In this document: one piece after another, positions 16,423-25,035 of the stretch
How the letters are laid out: each line of letters opens with the position of its first letter
Numbering within the stretch: position 1 is the first letter of the stretch
NCBI GenBank assembly: GCA_031291075.1
Contig: JARLJS010000210.1
Location: 34,683 to 98,682 of the forward strand
Direction of reading: 5' to 3'
DNA: 64,000 nucleotides
Source: Nevskia sp.
GTDB lineage: Bacteria > Pseudomonadota > Gammaproteobacteria > Nevskiales > Nevskiaceae
The notes under the pieces: generated by a model
The model's database searches: none
Seen by the model: the letters and a program-made list of their open reading frames with translations, nothing else
What the model was told of the DNA's origin: nothing
Program-made: the position numbers and the translations under genes

Positions 16423-16974
16423 TTAAACCAGGCCGTCGCGTTGCACCAAGGCGAGGATCCTGCGCACCGCCTCGTCGATCGACAGCTTGCTGGTGTCGAT
16501 ACCGATCTCCGGCTGTTCGGGGGCCTCGAACGGGTCGTCGACGCCGGTGAAGCCCTTGATCTCGCCGCGGCGTGCCTTCTTGTAGAGCCCCTTGGGGTCG
16601 CGGCTTTCGCACACCGCCAGCGGCGTGGAGACGTAGATCTCGTAGAAGCCGCCGTACTGCGACACGCGCGCCCGCACTTCGGCGCGGGCGCTGCGGAACG
16701 GCGCGATGGCGGCACAGATGCAGATGCCGCCGTGCTTGGTCACTTCGCCGGCGACATAGCCGATGCGCCGGATGTTGAGCTCGCGGTCGGCACGCGAAAA
16801 GGTGAGCCCGCTGGACAGCATTTCACGCACGATGTCGCCGTCGAGGATAGTCACCGGGCGGCGGTACTGCTCCTGGATGGCGTGCGACAGGCTCTGCGAA
16901 AGCGTGGACTTGCCGGCCCCCGAAAGACCGGTCATGAACAAGGTAAACCCGCGGACCGGGACGGCGGCACTCAT
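16423..16974 (-). CDS. cysC: Adenylyl-sulfate (APS) kinase
   Basis: CysC phosphorylates adenosine 5'-phosphosulfate with ATP to give PAPS. The 183-residue protein has the P-loop GLSGAGKST, the motif LDGDIVREMLS, SRADRELNIRRIGYVA, the FYEIYVSTPL strand and GLYKKARRGEIKGFTGVDDP. It is a stand-alone kinase: no cysD/cysN sulfurylase gene is adjacent. GGAGGGAG upstream of ATG 16974 decides the start; a longer open frame upstream is ignored. It could feed sulfate assimilation or a sulfotransferase pathway; the window offers no partner to choose between these. Confidence 0.93.
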   Translation of the reverse strand: MSAAVPVRGFTLFMTGLSGAGKSTLSQSLSHAIQEQYRRPVTILDGDIVREMLSSGLTFSRADRELNIRRIGYVAGEVTKHGGICICAAIAPFRSARAEVRARVSQYGGFYEIYVSTPLAVCESRDPKGLYKKARRGEIKGFTGVDDPFEAPEQPEIGIDTSKLSIDEAVRRILALVQRDGLV

Positions 16975-17192
16975 GGCAAGACTCTCCCTCCGACAAGATG
17001 GTTGACTCTTATGACGTCGTTTCCGGCCTGTTCGGACCAGCAGCCCGCTGGACCGCACCATTCGGGCACGATTGCGGCTATTGTAGCGGGCGCCGCTCCG
17101 GCCCACGCCGCTCCGCGTGCCGATGCGGAACCCCGCCAAATGCGGGGGTGTCAATAAACTTTGGACATCAACCAGTCAAACGGCATTCCAAC

Positions 17193-19325
17193 ATGCGTCT
17201 GATCTCACTTGTGGGTCCGCTGTCCGCCCTGCTGATCCTGCTCGCTCCCCCGGCACCGGCTGCGCCGGTGCGCACGGAGCACGTCGAAGCGGAGCTGATC
17301 GCCGAGAACCAGAGCCTGCGCGCCGGCGGCGACAACTGGCTGGCGCTGCGCATCGTTCCCGACGAAGGCTGGCACGTGTACTGGCGCAACCCCGGCGATT
17401 CCGGCCTGGCGACCAGCCTGTCGTGGACCCTGCCGGCGGGCGTCAGCGCCGGCGAACTGCAGTGGCCATACCCGCATCGCAGCACCCTCGGCGACATCGC
17501 CAACTACGGCTACGACAAGGAGACCCTGCTGCCGGTGGCGCTGCAACTGCCCGCCGACTGGGCGGGCGGCCCCACCCTGCCGTTGCACGCCAAGGCCAAA
17601 TGGCTGGTGTGCAAGGACATCTGCATCCCCGGCAGCGCCGATCTCGCCCTCGAGCTGCCGGTGGTCCCGGCCGGCGCGCCGATTGCGGCCGACCCGCGCT
17701 GGCGCGACGCCTTCAGCTCGGCCCGCACCGAGCTGCCGCAGCCCGCCCCGGCCGACTGGAAGGTGCAGTTCGCCGTCCATGGCGGCGCCGGCGAAGGCGA
17801 TTTCTCGCTGGCGGTGAAAGGCGTGCGGCTGTCCGCCGGCGGGGTGATCGAGTTCTTCCCCTACGCCAGCGACCTGGTGAAGCATTCCGCCCCGCAGCGC
17901 ATCGCCAACAGCGCGGAGCATGGCCTGCGCATCTCGCAGAAGCTGGGTGAATACTTCGCAAGAGTGCCGGCGCAGGTCGACGGCGTACTGGTGGTGCACG
18001 ACGGCAGCGCGGTGAAGGCCTGGGAGATCCATGCGCAGCCGGGTGCCGTGGCAGCGGTGCCGCAGGCCGCGGCGGGCGCTTCCACGCAAGCCGGCGCCGC
18101 CGCAAACGGAGCGCCGGTGAGCCTGCTGCTGGCCCTGCTGTCGGCGCTGCTCGGCGGCCTGATCCTGAACCTGATGCCCTGCGTGTTCCCGGTGCTGTCG
18201 ATCAAGGCCATCAGCCTGATCGAGGCGCGCGGCAAGGTGGCGCGCCATCAGCGCGCCCACGCCGTGATCTACACGCTGGGCGTGCTCACCACCTTCGGCG
18301 GCCTGGCCGGGCTGCTGCTGGCGCTGCGCGGCAGCGGGGCCGCTGTGGGCTGGGGCTTCCAGCTGCAGCAGCCGGTATTCGTCACGCTGCTCGCCTACCT
18401 GTTCTTCGCCATGGGCCTGTCGATGTCCGGGCTGGTGCAGTTCGGCACGCGCTTCATGGGCGTGGGCCAGGGCCTGGCCGCGGACGAGGGCTACCGCGGC
18501 TCGTTCTTCACCGGCGTGCTCGCCGTGGTGGTCGCCAGCCCGTGCGCGGCCCCGTTCATGGGCACCGCGCTGGGGTACGCGCTGAGCCAGCCGCCCGTCA
18601 TCGCCATCGCGGTGTTCGTGGCACTGGGCCTGGGCCTGGCCCTGCCGTTCCTGCTGATCGGTTTTTTCCCCCGCCTCGGCGCGCTGTTGCCAAGGCCCGG
18701 CGCCTGGATGGAAACCTTCAAGCAGGTGATGGCCTTTCCGCTGTATTTCAGCGTGGTCTGGCTGGTATGGGTGCTGGGCGGCATCACCGACCGCAACGGC
18801 ATGGCCATCGCCCTGCTCGGACTGACTCTGCTGGCCTTTGCGCTGTGGCTGTGGAACCACCCGAGCCGCGTCGCCCAGACCTTCAAGCTGGCCGCGATGC
18901 TGGGCGCGCTGGCGCTGCTCGCCTCACCGCAGATCCGCACCATTCCCGAAGCCGGCGGCAACGGATCCGCCCAGGCATCCGCCCGGCCCTATGAACCCTG
19001 GAGCGAACCGCGCGTGACGGAGCTGCGCGGCCAGGGCCGCACGGTGTTCGTCGATTTCACCGCCGACTGGTGCATCACCTGCAAGGTCAACGAGCGGGTG
19101 GCGCTCAAATCCGGCACGGTGCAAAAAGCGTTCGGCGAGCAGCAGGTCGCCTGGCTGCAGGGGGACTGGACCCGCGCCGATCCGGCCATCACCGAACTGC
19201 TGGCGCACTACGGCCGCTCCGGCGTGCCGCTGTACCTGCTCTACATCAAGGGCGGCGAGCCGAAAGTGCTGCCGCAGATCCTGACGCCGGCCATCGTGCT
19301 GAATTACCTCGGCGGAGGTTCGTGA
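17193..19325 (+). CDS. Thiol:disulfide interchange protein, DsbD/ScsB-like
   Basis: This 710-residue membrane protein moves electrons from cytoplasmic thioredoxin to periplasmic disulfides. Order of domains: signal peptide (1-~24), periplasmic DsbD-alpha-like domain with the cysteine pair CKDIC (C140/C144), a central transmembrane CcdA/DsbD domain with the redox motifs NLMPCVFPV (~residue 330) and SPCAAPFMG, and a C-terminal thioredoxin-like domain with DWCITCK (~626-629). All three cysteine pairs needed for the relay are present. The N-terminal domain is longer and different from E. coli DsbD and resembles ScsB. The open frame extends upstream, but ATG 17193 gives a proper signal peptide. 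It is monocistronic here. Confidence 0.9.
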   Translation: MRLISLVGPLSALLILLAPPAPAAPVRTEHVEAELIAENQSLRAGGDNWLALRIVPDEGWHVYWRNPGDSGLATSLSWTLPAGVSAGELQWPYPHRSTLGDIANYGYDKETLLPVALQLPADWAGGPTLPLHAKAKWLVCKDICIPGSADLALELPVVPAGAPIAADPRWRDAFSSARTELPQPAPADWKVQFAVHGGAGEGDFSLAVKGVRLSAGGVIEFFPYASDLVKHSAPQRIANSAEHGLRISQKLGEYFARVPAQVDGVLVVHDGSAVKAWEIHAQPGAVAAVPQAAAGASTQAGAAANGAPVSLLLALLSALLGGLILNLMPCVFPVLSIKAISLIEARGKVARHQRAHAVIYTLGVLTTFGGLAGLLLALRGSGAAVGWGFQLQQPVFVTLLAYLFFAMGLSMSGLVQFGTRFMGVGQGLAADEGYRGSFFTGVLAVVVASPCAAPFMGTALGYALSQPPVIAIAVFVALGLGLALPFLLIGFFPRLGALLPRPGAWMETFKQVMAFPLYFSVVWLVWVLGGITDRNGMAIALLGLTLLAFALWLWNHPSRVAQTFKLAAMLGALALLASPQIRTIPEAGGNGSAQASARPYEPWSEPRVTELRGQGRTVFVDFTADWCITCKVNERVALKSGTVQKAFGEQQVAWLQGDWTRADPAITELLAHYGRSGVPLYLLYIKGGEPKVLPQILTPAIVLNYLGGGS

Positions 19326-19428
19326 CCCCGCTCCCTGTCGGTGATCTCGTCGGCGCCGGGGACGAGGCACTGGCGGGCAACCCGGTGAGCAAGCCGCTGA
19401 CGCAGCCCTACGGTCGTTCCGTCAAGTA

Positions 19429-20298
19429 TCAGTGAGCGGCGGCAGGCCCTGGAGCGGCCGGCCGGTCCGCGGCCGCTGAGGGGCGCGCGGCGGGTTGCGG
19501 CTTGGTCGGCTGCTGCGCCGCGATGGTACCGATCGCCGCGGCCACCATCTTCTGTAGCGCCTCCTGCACGGGAGTGTTCTGGAAATAGCCGACCAGCCCC
19601 TTGGGCAGCGGGATGTAGCCGAAGTTGCCGCCGGCCAGCCCCTGCAGGTTGACGCCGTACTTGGTGTTCTTGCCCTCCACCGCGGTGGAGGCGACGATGC
19701 GTCCGCTGGCGACATCGATGATGCGCAGGTCCATCGCCACGTAGCCGCGCTTGAAGCTCAGGTTGAACAGGGCGGCGCCGTTGCGGTAGTCGGTGCCCAG
19801 CGGCACCGGGATGGGGATAGCGAAGCCGCTCGACCCGGCGCCGGCGTCGAACGCGGTCACGGCGCCCACCACCAACAGTTCCGCGCCTTCGAGCTGCCCT
19901 GGCGGAATACGGGTGGCGTCTCCGGCGCGGGCCGAGGCGGAGAATTCCTGCTCCAGCATCGCCTCGTTCAGCGCATCGCGTTCCAGCACGATGAACTGGC
20001 CGCTGTTGAACAGCTCCGTCACCAGCATGTCGCGGATGCCCTGGGTCAGGGCATTGGGGGTGAGCTGCTGGTCCTTGGGCTTGCCAGCATTGAGCAGCGC
20101 GATCTGCTTGGCGATCGATTGCTCGGAGCTGGGATCGGTCTTGTCGAGGATGCCGCCCACGGCAACGCGGTACTTGGGCCCGTTGGCGGACTCCGCCTGC
20201 GCCTGCGCGATGGTCTGGCCGCCGCCCCTCGTCACGGTGGCGCCGCCGGCGCACGCCGCCAGCAGCAACGCCAGGCCGAACGCCGCCAGCGCACGCAT
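19429..20298 (-). CDS. CsgG/HfaB-family outer-membrane lipoprotein (copy 1)
   Basis: This 289-residue lipoprotein has a lipobox (ALLLAACAGG, acylated Cys16) and a CsgG-type domain with QTIAQAQAESANGPKYRVAV, LVTELFNSGQFIVLERDALNEAMLEQ and the strand MDLRIIDVASGRIVASTAVEG. CsgG forms the curli secretion channel; relatives such as HfaB help anchor surface polymers. A Pro/Ala-rich tail (~260-289) follows. The upstream gene is a clear paralog. No csgA, csgB, csgE, csgF or holdfast genes are nearby, so secretion of curli is not supported. A 7-bp hairpin (20311-20327) separates the two genes. GGGCGG precedes the ATG. Outer-membrane channel function is inference. Confidence 0.87.
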   Translation of the reverse strand: MRALAAFGLALLLAACAGGATVTRGGGQTIAQAQAESANGPKYRVAVGGILDKTDPSSEQSIAKQIALLNAGKPKDQQLTPNALTQGIRDMLVTELFNSGQFIVLERDALNEAMLEQEFSASARAGDATRIPPGQLEGAELLVVGAVTAFDAGAGSSGFAIPIPVPLGTDYRNGAALFNLSFKRGYVAMDLRIIDVASGRIVASTAVEGKNTKYGVNLQGLAGGNFGYIPLPKGLVGYFQNTPVQEALQKMVAAAIGTIAAQQPTKPQPAARPSAAADRPAAPGPAAAH

Positions 20299-20310
20299 GT
20301 CCGCCCGGCC

Positions 20311-20327
20311 CTGACGCTTCGCGTCAG
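20311..20327. repeat. Hairpin between the two CsgG-family genes
   Basis: CTGACGC-TTC-GCGTCAG is a perfect 7-bp stem with a 3-base loop that overlaps the stop codon of the upstream copy. There is no T-tract, so it looks like an intercistronic stabiliser rather than a terminator. Confidence 0.55.
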
Positions 20328-20983
20328 AGTTTGGTGGCCGCGATATGGTTGACCGCCGCCTCGATGCAGTTGCGGATCGCCTGCTCCATCGGCGTGCGGC
20401 TGTACGCGCCCAGGCCGATCGGCAGGTCGCCGGTGGCGAAGATCAGGCCCACGCTGTTACTGGCGGAGGTGCCGTCGACGGTGGTGGCGTTGACCACGCG
20501 CCCGGTGGCGGCGTCGATGATGCGGATGTTGATGCTGACGCAGGCCTGGTTGCCGGAGACGATGATCAGCGAGCCGCCCTTGCAGGATGGTTCGAAGGCG
20601 GTGATGGTGCCACGTATCAACAGCTGCGCGCCTTCGAGCTGACCGATCGGGGCCGCGGTGTCCTTCTTGAAACGGTTGCTGTTGGACAGGTCCTGCTCGC
20701 GCGTCACCTCGTCCAGGTGCTGCCGCTCCAGCACGATGAAGCGGCCGGAGTTGAACAGCGCATTGGACAGCATGTCGGCCATGCCCTCGCCGATGTCGCC
20801 GCGCTTGGCGGCCTGGTAGTCGAAGGCGCTGACCGCCACGCGGTACTGCGTCCCGTTGTAGGGCACCTGCTGCGCCTGGTTGATGGTGGGGCCGCCGGAG
20901 CTGACCACCGTGGCGGTGCTGGTGCAGGCGGCGGCCAGCAGCGTGGCGCAGAGGACGGTCAGGATGGAACGGGCGGTACGCAT
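20324..20983 (-). CDS. CsgG/HfaB-family outer-membrane lipoprotein (copy 2)
   Basis: This 219-residue lipoprotein has a lipobox (LLAAACTS, Cys20) and the same CsgG-type core as the downstream gene: GGPTINQAQQVPYNGTQYRV, LSNALFNSGRFIVLERQHLDEV, QLEGAQLLIRGTITAF and INIRIIDAATGRVVNATTVDG. It lacks the Pro/Ala tail of copy 1 and has an additional cysteine pair (PSCKGG, NQACVS) in the middle, which may form a disulfide. GGAGCC lies before the ATG. It is the first gene of a two-gene operon produced by duplication. The two products might form a mixed ring; that is inference. Curli partners are absent. Confidence 0.87.
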   Translation of the reverse strand: MRTARSILTVLCATLLAAACTSTATVVSSGGPTINQAQQVPYNGTQYRVAVSAFDYQAAKRGDIGEGMADMLSNALFNSGRFIVLERQHLDEVTREQDLSNSNRFKKDTAAPIGQLEGAQLLIRGTITAFEPSCKGGSLIIVSGNQACVSINIRIIDAATGRVVNATTVDGTSASNSVGLIFATGDLPIGLGAYSRTPMEQAIRNCIEAAVNHIAATKL

Positions 20984-21096
20984 GGGCGGCTCCTGTACTG
21001 GGCGGCGATCGACGGCTGCATAGCTTACTAGGGCCGGGTAACAAATACTCTGGCGCTGCGTCAGAATGAAGCCCGGCAGATCCCGGAGTTGCCGTC

Positions 21097-22062
21097 ATGA
21101 CCAGTCCGGCTCAGGACCCGAGCCGCATCCGTTTCGCCCTGCACGGCGGGGCCGGCGACCCGCCGCCGGGAAACGGCGCCCAGCCGGAACGGCGCGACGC
21201 CCTGCGCCGCATCGCGACGGAGGCGCTGGCCCTGCTGCGTGGTGGCGCCTCTGCGCTCGACGCGGCAACGCGAGCGGTGGAACTGCTGGAGGACTGTCCG
21301 CTGTTCAACGCGGGCGTCGGCGCGGTGCTGAACCGCGACGGCCAGGTCGAGCTCGACGCCGCGGTGATGGACGGCGCCGACCGCCGCTGCGGCGCGGTGA
21401 CCTGCGTCAGCCGGGTGCGCAGCCCGGTGCGCCTGGCCCGCGCCGTGATGGAGCGCACGCCGCACGTGTTCTTCGGCGGCGGCGGCGCCGAGCGCCTGGC
21501 CGCGGAGCTGGGCCTGGAGCGGGTGGAGCCGGGCTTCTTCGTCACCGAGGAGCGCCTGCAGCAACTGCGCGCGGCGCAGCGCAGCGGCGCCATCACCCTC
21601 GACCACGACGACCACGCGCCCTGCGACGACGACGCGCCCTTCGGCACCGTCGGCGCGGTGGCGCGCGATGCCTGGGCACATCTCGCCGCCGCCACCTCCA
21701 CCGGCGGCCTGACCAACAAACTGCCCGGCCGGGTCGGCGACACGCCGGTGATCGGTGCCGGCACCTTCGCCGACGACCACAGCGCCGCGGTGTCCTGCAC
21801 CGGCACCGGTGAGGCCTTCATCCGCAGCGGCTTCGGCCATGCGCTGCATGCCCGCATCGCCTGGTGCGGCTGGGATCTGGAACGCGCCTGCGCCGAGGCG
21901 CTGGAAGCAGTGGCGCACTATCACGGCCGCGGCGGCTGCATCGCGGTCGACCATCGCGGCAAGGTCGCGCTGCCGTTCAGCTCGCGCAGCATGTACCGGG
22001 CCTGGGTCGAAGCCGACGGCGTGGTGCGGGTCGCGATCGGTCCTGGCGGGGACGGCGGCTAG
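21097..22062 (+). CDS. iaaA: Isoaspartyl peptidase / type III L-asparaginase
   Basis: This N-terminal-nucleophile hydrolase cleaves isoaspartyl dipeptides and L-asparagine. The 321-residue precursor has the family start FALHGGAG, NAGVGAVLNRDGQVELDA and the self-cleavage site FGTVGAVARD, where Thr184 becomes the new N-terminus and nucleophile of the beta subunit. Substrate-binding motifs TSTGGLTNK and CTGTGEAF follow. It is full length and probably cytoplasmic. Its activity repairs damaged or stored isoaspartyl peptides. Cyanophycinase or cyanophycin synthetase genes, which sometimes accompany it, are not in this window. It is monocistronic. Confidence 0.92.
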   Translation: MTSPAQDPSRIRFALHGGAGDPPPGNGAQPERRDALRRIATEALALLRGGASALDAATRAVELLEDCPLFNAGVGAVLNRDGQVELDAAVMDGADRRCGAVTCVSRVRSPVRLARAVMERTPHVFFGGGGAERLAAELGLERVEPGFFVTEERLQQLRAAQRSGAITLDHDDHAPCDDDAPFGTVGAVARDAWAHLAAATSTGGLTNKLPGRVGDTPVIGAGTFADDHSAAVSCTGTGEAFIRSGFGHALHARIAWCGWDLERACAEALEAVAHYHGRGGCIAVDHRGKVALPFSSRSMYRAWVEADGVVRVAIGPGGDGG

Positions 22063-22084
22063 CCGCTGCCGCGCCCCCACGCCC

Positions 22085-23380
22085 TCAAGCGACGATGGGC
22101 AGCGCGTACAAAGGCACCGTCTCGGCAAAGCCCTTCACCGCGATCGGCGCACGCGATTCGAGCTCGACCCCGGCGGCCAGCTCGCGGGTGCGGCCGTCGA
22201 CCAGGATCTCGCCGTCGGCCGCCTGCTCGCACAGGCGCGAAGCGAGGTTCACCGCCGGCCCCACCGCAGTGTATTCCAGGCGCGAGGCGGAGCCGATGAC
22301 GCCGACGGTGACGAAGCCGGTGGCGACGCCGATGCCGAGGCCCAGGCGGTGCTCCTCGCTGCTCCACCGGCGGGTCACGGCGCCCGCAACCTCGCGCACG
22401 CCACGCGCGATGGCGAGTCCGACCGCGGCGTGGTTGGACATCGGGATTGGCGCACCCACCAGGATCAAAATGCCGTCGCCGGCGAAATCCTTGATAGTGC
22501 CGCCATAAGCGGCGACGACCTCGCCCACCGCGTCGTAGTAGTCCTGCAGCACCCGGATCACGCGCGAGGACGGGTGCGCCTGGGCGTAGGCGGTGAAGCC
22601 GCGCACGTCGCTGACCACCGCGGTGATCTCCAGGTAGTTCTGCTGCATGGCGCCGGACAAGCCGCGCTCGCGCACCAGCGACGCCACCTGCGCCGACAGG
22701 AAACGCGACAGGAACTGGCCGCGCTGGCCCTGCAGCACGTGGTATTGCACGCCGCCGATGAGCACCACCATCTCGCCGATCAGCACGCTGATCGAAGCCC
22801 ACTCCAGGCGCAGCACGATCCCCGCGATCAGGAACGGCGCCGACAGGCCCAGGGCCAGGATGCGCACGCGCTCCGACCGTTCCGGGCGGCGCTGCAGCAA
22901 CAGCGCTCCCGACAGCAGCCCGGTGCCGGCGGCGAACAGGATCGGCGTGGCGAACAGCCAGAAGCCGCCGCGCCTCAAGGCGCCCGGATTGCTGGCGGCA
23001 AACAGGAAGTCGTGCGAGCGCGTCTGCGGATAGAGCATCGACAGCGCCAGGTAACCCAGCGCCGCAATCTGGCCAAGACGCAGCATGTGATCGCCGAAGC
23101 GCACCTCGAGCTCCCCCGCCGGCACGGTGCGCCGCACCCGCAGCAGCCACTCGAGGACGGCGATCAGCGCCCCCGCCTCGGGTAACGCCATCCAGCCCGG
23201 CATCACCCCGCCCTGGGTGCGGTACAGGAAGCTGACGTTGAGACCGATGGCGCAGCCGATGAAGGCCAACGAGCAGGCCAGGGCCCGCGAGGTGGGTGAG
23301 CGGTAGTCGGCCGAGATGAACGCCAGCGCCATCCCGAGCGCGACAAGGGCGACCATCACGCTGGGGATCAGAGGCGCCAT
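22085..23380 (-). CDS. Membrane-bound class III adenylate/guanylate cyclase
   Basis: This 431-residue protein has about six N-terminal transmembrane helices (~5-215) and a C-terminal class III cyclase domain (~245-430). The metal-binding aspartates are seen in AVVSDVRGFTAYA and KDFAGDGILILVG; the transition-state Asn and Arg are in VNLASRLCEQA. The catalytic residues appear complete, so it should make cAMP (or cGMP). The lysine in TIKDFAGD favours ATP, but this needs testing. Membrane-integral sensors of this type respond to unknown signals. It is divergent from the MHYT-domain gene, with 333 bases between the two starts, which invites joint regulation. Confidence 0.88.
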   Translation of the reverse strand: MAPLIPSVMVALVALGMALAFISADYRSPTSRALACSLAFIGCAIGLNVSFLYRTQGGVMPGWMALPEAGALIAVLEWLLRVRRTVPAGELEVRFGDHMLRLGQIAALGYLALSMLYPQTRSHDFLFAASNPGALRRGGFWLFATPILFAAGTGLLSGALLLQRRPERSERVRILALGLSAPFLIAGIVLRLEWASISVLIGEMVVLIGGVQYHVLQGQRGQFLSRFLSAQVASLVRERGLSGAMQQNYLEITAVVSDVRGFTAYAQAHPSSRVIRVLQDYYDAVGEVVAAYGGTIKDFAGDGILILVGAPIPMSNHAAVGLAIARGVREVAGAVTRRWSSEEHRLGLGIGVATGFVTVGVIGSASRLEYTAVGPAVNLASRLCEQAADGEILVDGRTRELAAGVELESRAPIAVKGFAETVPLYALPIVA

Positions 23381-23713
23381 GTAGGGAACCTGGAACGGCG
23401 GTATGAATGCGTCATCACATTATGCAAAAGTGCTGCCGGACCCGCCCTGCGACGGACTTCGGGCAGCCCGCTTGCAGCTATCACCTGAGCGTCAATTTCC
23501 GACACTTCGCGTCAGCTTTTTTGCGCCGGACGACCGCTTGTCCGGCAATTGCTACCGTTTGCGGCCAACCAAGCCCGGTTTTTTTCCGCTCGTCACGTCT
23601 CGCTGCGCGCCCATCGGCACCGGCGCGGACCGGCCCTCGAATTGCGGTGAGCTAGAGGCCTCCGATTGGCTCGCGCAGGGTCCCCGAGGAAGGCAAGGGA
23701 AGGCAACAATAAC
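23381..23713. other. Divergent promoter region between cyclase and MHYT genes
   Basis: This region of 333 bases has no gene. CATAAT on the minus strand (23424-23419) is a good -10 for the cyclase gene, without a clear -35. A 7-bp hairpin GCCGGAC/GTCCGGC at 23525-23546 follows a T-run on the plus strand and could be an operator or part of the MHYT leader. Confidence 0.45.
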
Positions 23714-25006
23714 ATGCAAGGCACATACGACATCGCTCTGGTCATCGCATCCTATTGCGTCGCGGTCTTCGCGTCTTACGCGGCGCTCGATCTGGGCGGT
23801 CGTATCGCGATGTTCGACGGCCCGCGTGAACGCTTCTGGCTGTTCGCCGGCGCGCTCGCCATGGGCACCGGCATCTGGTCGACGCATTTCGTCGGCATGA
23901 AGGCCTTGAACCTCCCCGTCGCCGTCACCTACGACCTGCCGCTGACCGTGCTGTCGTGGCTCGCCGCCGTCGGCATCTCGGTTCTGGCGCTGCACACGAT
24001 CAGCCGCAGCAAGCTCACCGTGACCGGCATCGCGACCGGCTCCCTGGTGATGGGCTTTGGCATCTGCGTCATGCACTTCAGCGGCATGTGGGCGATGCGC
24101 ATGAATCCCGGCATCACCTACGACCTGGGCCTCGTCGCCGCCTCGGCGGTGATCGCGGTGGTGGCTTCGGCCGGTGCGCTGTTCATCTGCTTCTCGGTGC
24201 GTCAGCTGCCGACGGGTCGCGTCACGCAGGCCAAGATCCTGGCGGCGCTGGTCATGGCCGCGGCCATCTGCGGCGCGCACTACACCGGCACCGCGGCGGC
24301 GAACTTCGCCGAAGGCGCCCGCTGCAACCCCGCCAACGCACTGGCCGGCAACTGGATGGGACTGCCGGTGGCGCTGATCACCGTGGGCCTGCTCATCGCC
24401 ATCCTGCTGCTGTCGCTGATGGACGCCCGCGCGGTGGCCGACCGCCGCCGCGCCGAAACGGCGCGGGTGGAAGCCGAGCGCGTCCGCCGCCTGGCCTACT
24501 ACGACGCCGTCACCGAATTGCCCAACCGCAGCCTGTTCAACGAGACCCTGCTGAAGCAGCTCATCAACGTCAGCGGCAAGGCGCCGCCGCCGTTCGGTGT
24601 GGTCTACGGCGAGGTCCGCGGTTACCGCGCGCTGGTCGAGCGGCTCGGGCAGGAGCGCGTCAACCTGGTCATGAAGGCGCTGGCGAAGCAGCTGTCGCGC
24701 GTGCTGCGCGAGGGCGACATGCTGGCGCGGCTGTCCCACGACGGCTTTGTATTCCTGCTGCGCGAGCGCAGCGACCGCAGCATCCAGGCAGCCATAACGC
24801 AGACCGGCGCCCTGCTGAACGCACCGGTGCATTGCGACAGCGACGTGTTCAAGCTGGTCTGGGGCATGGGCACCAGCCAGTATCCGCAGAGCGGAAATTC
24901 GACCCAGGCGCTGATTCGCGCCGCGATGAAGCTGCAGCGCGAAGTGGGCGGAGAGGCGAAGTCCGCGGCGAAGCAGCAGACGATTTCGGCAGTGGGCGTG
25001 GCATAG
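23714..25006 (+). CDS. MHYT-domain membrane sensor with degenerate GGDEF domain
   Basis: This 430-residue protein has seven N-terminal helices (~5-245) carrying the three MHYT-type motifs THFVGMKAL, MHFSGMWAM and AHYTGTAA, thought to bind copper and sense O2, CO or NO. A coiled linker (ARAVADRRRAETARVEAERV) leads to a GGDEF-fold domain (~260-415) that starts with YYDAVTELPNRSLFN. The active-site motif GGDEF is replaced by SHDGF (in RLSHDGFVFLL), so diguanylate cyclase activity is not expected; no EAL domain follows. It may act as a c-di-GMP/GTP sensor or a partner protein. The start ATG 23714 gives the family N-terminus. The gene ends ahead of a tandem array of three terminator-like hairpins. 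Confidence 0.88.
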   Translation: MQGTYDIALVIASYCVAVFASYAALDLGGRIAMFDGPRERFWLFAGALAMGTGIWSTHFVGMKALNLPVAVTYDLPLTVLSWLAAVGISVLALHTISRSKLTVTGIATGSLVMGFGICVMHFSGMWAMRMNPGITYDLGLVAASAVIAVVASAGALFICFSVRQLPTGRVTQAKILAALVMAAAICGAHYTGTAAANFAEGARCNPANALAGNWMGLPVALITVGLLIAILLLSLMDARAVADRRRAETARVEAERVRRLAYYDAVTELPNRSLFNETLLKQLINVSGKAPPPFGVVYGEVRGYRALVERLGQERVNLVMKALAKQLSRVLREGDMLARLSHDGFVFLLRERSDRSIQAAITQTGALLNAPVHCDSDVFKLVWGMGTSQYPQSGNSTQALIRAAMKLQREVGGEAKSAAKQQTISAVGVA

Positions 25007-25035
25007 GAGGCGACGCCCCGCAGGTAGTGTTCCAG

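Noticed and set aside
19429..20983. Curli secretion operon
   Set aside because: Only CsgG-type genes are present; no csgA, csgB, csgE or csgF nearby.
23525..23546. Hairpin as a terminator
   Set aside because: No T-tract follows on either strand, and it lies between divergent genes.
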